From assembly GCA_003550445.1 (NCBI GenBank), contig PUKG01000173.1, forward strand, positions 1 through 6,919: a stretch of DNA of 6,919 nucleotides. Reading direction: 5' to 3'. Position 1 is the first letter of the stretch. Each line of letters starts with the position of its first letter. The stretch is from Halobacteroidaceae bacterium. Its GTDB lineage: Bacteria > Bacillota > Halanaerobiia > B1SED10-174. The translations under genes and the position numbers were made by a program. Below, in pieces: positions 5,650-6,919 of the stretch. The notes beneath the pieces were generated by a model. That model was not told the origin of the DNA, made no database searches, and was given only the letters and a program-made list of their open reading frames with translations.

Positions 5650-5654
5650 ATTTA

Positions 5655-6224
5655 ATGGACCCAAAAGAAGAAGTTTTACAAATTTTACAGGAATTTCAAA
5701 AAGGATATGATAAAAGGGAACCTGATAAGGCAAAGGAATTTGTTGAAAGATTGTTTCTTCCCGGGGAAGAAGTTTCCATTATTGGCACTTCTGCCACGTC
5801 AACAGAGGATGTGGAGTGGTGTTCAAACAGAGAAAAAGTAATAAAAATAATTGAATATGATTGGAAATACTGGGGTGACCTGGTCTTAAATCTGGAGGAA
5901 GGAATTTTTCATGTAGATGAAGGGAAAGCTTACATAGGTTTAATGGGCTTTATTAAAGAAAGGATAAAAAAAGAGGAATACTTTGATAAAACAATGGGTT
6001 TTATTAAAACAATTATTGAAGAGGGAAAAATAAGCCACCAGGAAAAATTACTGGAAATAATTAAAGGAGCTTCAACCGCGCTGGAAGAAACCCAAAAGGG
6101 AGAAAATTATTTCTGGCCCATAAGGCTAACCTTTATTTTAGAAAAAAAAGAAGATGAGTGGAAGATAAGGCACATCCATTTTTCCTACCCGATTACTGGT
6201 TATCCCCAGGTAAGGGTGAAATAG
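5655..6224 (+). CDS. NTF2/SnoaL-like domain protein with helical insertion
   Basis: This is a 189-residue cytoplasmic protein with no signal peptide. The N-terminal helix (KEEVLQILQEFQKGYDKREPDK as a pattern at about 4-25) and the turn L35-P-G-E-E-V-S-I-I-G44-T are typical of NTF2-like/SnoaL_3 domains, which form a cone-shaped pocket. W69 and Y71-W-G-D lead into strands at about 76-84 and 91-99. Residues about 101-150 are a charged helical segment (K101-E-R-I-K-K, then a second helix around L132-L-E-I-I-K-G) between strands of the core fold. The sheet resumes at W154-P-I-R-L-T-F-I-L, E168-W-K-I-R-H-I-H-F-S-Y-P. Related Firmicutes proteins with W-P-I-R and H-x-x-F-S-Y/F-P motifs exist as far as I recall. 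They are annotated only as nuclear transport factor 2 family proteins with no fixed activity. It is A-rich in codon use (AAA, GAA), unlike the transporter genes. Function is unknown; ligand binding or an unidentified enzyme activity is possible. Confidence 0.8.
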   Translation: MDPKEEVLQILQEFQKGYDKREPDKAKEFVERLFLPGEEVSIIGTSATSTEDVEWCSNREKVIKIIEYDWKYWGDLVLNLEEGIFHVDEGKAYIGLMGFIKERIKKEEYFDKTMGFIKTIIEEGKISHQEKLLEIIKGASTALEETQKGENYFWPIRLTFILEKKEDEWKIRHIHFSYPITGYPQVRVK

Positions 6225-6258
6225 TTCAAGGAAACAAAAACCCTTGGAATAGTTTTTT
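6225..6258 (+). terminator. Weak hairpin with T tract between the NTF2-like and hydrolase genes
   Basis: CAAGG (6227-6231) pairs with CCTTG (6242-6246). It extends by TT/AA across a bulged G, leaves a 10-base A-rich loop, and TTTTTT follows at 6253-6258 after a short gap. It may be a weak terminator or attenuator before the hydrolase gene. The stem is short, so confidence is low. Confidence 0.3.
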
Positions 6259-6261
6259 GTT

Positions 6262-6269
6262 GAGGGGGG
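6262..6269 (+). promoter_or_regulatory. Ribosome binding site in front of an ATA codon
   Basis: GAGGGGGG ends six bases before ATA at 6276, which is correct spacing for initiation there. No ATG, GTG or TTG in the hydrolase frame lies at an acceptable distance. This site is the main reason for placing the hydrolase start at 6276. Confidence 0.6.
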
Positions 6270-6275
6270 AAAATC

Positions 6276-6919
6276 ATAAAAACAATTTTTTTGGTTTTTA
6301 TTTCTATTTTTGTTTTTAGCACCCTTTTTCACCAGATAAGTCGCAGGATTGAGAGAAAAAAATTCCCTCCTCCGGGAAAGTTGATAGAGGTTGGGGGAGA
6401 AAAAATGCACCTATTAGGCAGGGGAATTGGTTCCCCAACAATTGTTTTTAGTTGTGGAAATGGGATGTTTTCCTACGGGAATTTCTTCAGGCCATTTTCT
6501 GAGCTTTCCAAAGACTACAGAGTAGTTCTTTATGATCGTTTTGGCTACGGGTGGAGTGAAAGGACCTCAAGACCTCGAACCATAGAACAGATTAATAATG
6601 ATTTACTAATACTTTTGGAAAAAGCAGGAGAGAAGCCACCATTTGTTCTTGTTGGGCATTCTTTTGGAGCTACAGAGCTTTTTCAGTTTGCCCAAAGGAA
6701 TACGAAGCTTGTAGCAGGAGTAATCTTGCTTGATGGCGGTTCTTCGGCTTTTTACCGGGGTAACAGGAGTATTGTTTGGAAAAGTATTTTTTCTTACCTT
6801 GGGTTGGGGTTTTTGAGGACAACGGGAATTTTTAGGTTGCTTTTTAAAATTAAACCACTGGAAGGAATAAATCCCGGGGAAGTGGAACGGATTGAAAATA
6901 TGATGATTTATAATAAATC
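6276..6919 (+). CDS. Membrane-anchored alpha/beta hydrolase, partial (3' end outside window), ATA start
   Basis: At least 214 residues are encoded before the window ends. Read from ATA 6276, the protein begins (M)KTIFLVFISIFVFSTLFHQ, a signal anchor, followed by basic residues and then P31-P-P-G-K-L-I-E-V-G-G-E-K-M44-H. That last stretch is the usual lead-in of anchored alpha/beta hydrolases. S59-C-G-N-G fits the oxyanion-hole loop. Y86-D-R-F-G-Y-G-W-S-E is strongly conserved in the family. G127-H-S129-F-G is the nucleophile elbow with catalytic Ser129, and V149-I-L-L-D-G-G follows. The catalytic His, and perhaps the acid, lie beyond the window. No ATG, GTG or TTG occurs between the in-frame TGA at 6261 and TTG 6291. 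TTG 6291 would cut into the anchor and has no ribosome site, while ATG 6405 would delete the anchor and first strand. The substrate is unknown; esterase or lipase-like activity is typical. The family call is firm; the start is uncertain. Confidence 0.8.
   Translation, partial: MKTIFLVFISIFVFSTLFHQISRRIERKKFPPPGKLIEVGGEKMHLLGRGIGSPTIVFSCGNGMFSYGNFFRPFSELSKDYRVVLYDRFGYGWSERTSRPRTIEQINNDLLILLEKAGEKPPFVLVGHSFGATELFQFAQRNTKLVAGVILLDGGSSAFYRGNRSIVWKSIFSYLGLGFLRTTGIFRLLFKIKPLEGINPGEVERIENMMIYNK

Noticed and set aside
5625..5654. TTG start ten codons upstream for the NTF2-like protein
   Set aside because: No ribosome site precedes it, and the extension is simply the translated purine-rich ribosome site of ATG 5655.
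6138..6410. Minus-strand ORF of 90 codons
   Set aside because: It overlaps the NTF2-like gene end and the hydrolase start on the other strand. Its residues come from poly-A/T stretches, and no ribosome site supports it.
1717..6878. Five CCCGGG hexamers (1717, 5445, 5491, 5760, 6873)
   Set aside because: This is more than base composition suggests, but two are Pro-Gly codon pairs and two form a terminator stem. There is no shared longer motif.

Overview
The window looks like a low-GC, Firmicutes-type chromosome. Intergenic DNA is AT-rich, ribosome binding sites are strong and GGAGG-like, GTG starts occur, and one protein carries a classical lipobox. The solute-binding protein has a cleavable signal peptide but no lipobox cysteine. 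That is more usual in cells with a periplasm, so a diderm Firmicute (for example Halanaerobiales-like) is a reasonable guess, but this is inference only. All recognised genes are on the + strand. No phage, transposon, CRISPR, rRNA or tRNA features were seen.

Layout. Positions 249-587 encode a small lipoprotein with a DUF5640/lipocalin-like beta domain. Positions 688-1215 encode a small P-loop kinase-like protein. Positions 1296-1478 encode a 60-residue two-helix membrane protein, followed by a rho-independent terminator at 1564-1599. A 553-base gap (1479-2031) follows. It contains several inverted repeats that can pair in alternative ways and a candidate 44-codon ORF whose stop overlaps the next start as GTGA. 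Positions 2032-5430 hold a peptide/oligosaccharide-type ABC importer operon: a family 5 solute-binding protein, a DppB-type permease and a DppC-type permease. A perfect 11-bp GC-rich hairpin lies between the binding-protein and first permease genes, and a long terminator closes the operon at 5445-5508. No ATPase genes are present. Positions 5655-6224 encode an NTF2/SnoaL-like protein. From about 6276 to the window edge runs a membrane-anchored alpha/beta hydrolase, cut off by the window end, whose apparent start codon is ATA rather than ATG/GTG/TTG.

How they work together. The three transport genes form the only clear functional unit. The binding protein would capture a peptide or oligosaccharide outside the membrane and pass it to the DppB/DppC channel, with ATPase subunits supplied from elsewhere. 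The hairpin after the binding-protein gene is placed where it could keep that mRNA more abundant than the permease mRNA. The first three genes look like independently transcribed housekeeping or accessory genes, and no shared pathway with the transporter is visible. The NTF2-like and hydrolase genes may be co-transcribed but have no obvious common substrate.

Overall this is mostly ordinary chromosomal content. The points most worth a second look are the ATA-start hydrolase, the structured leader with its coupled small ORF upstream of the transporter, and the ATPase-less transporter operon. I found no convincing evidence of a wholly new system.
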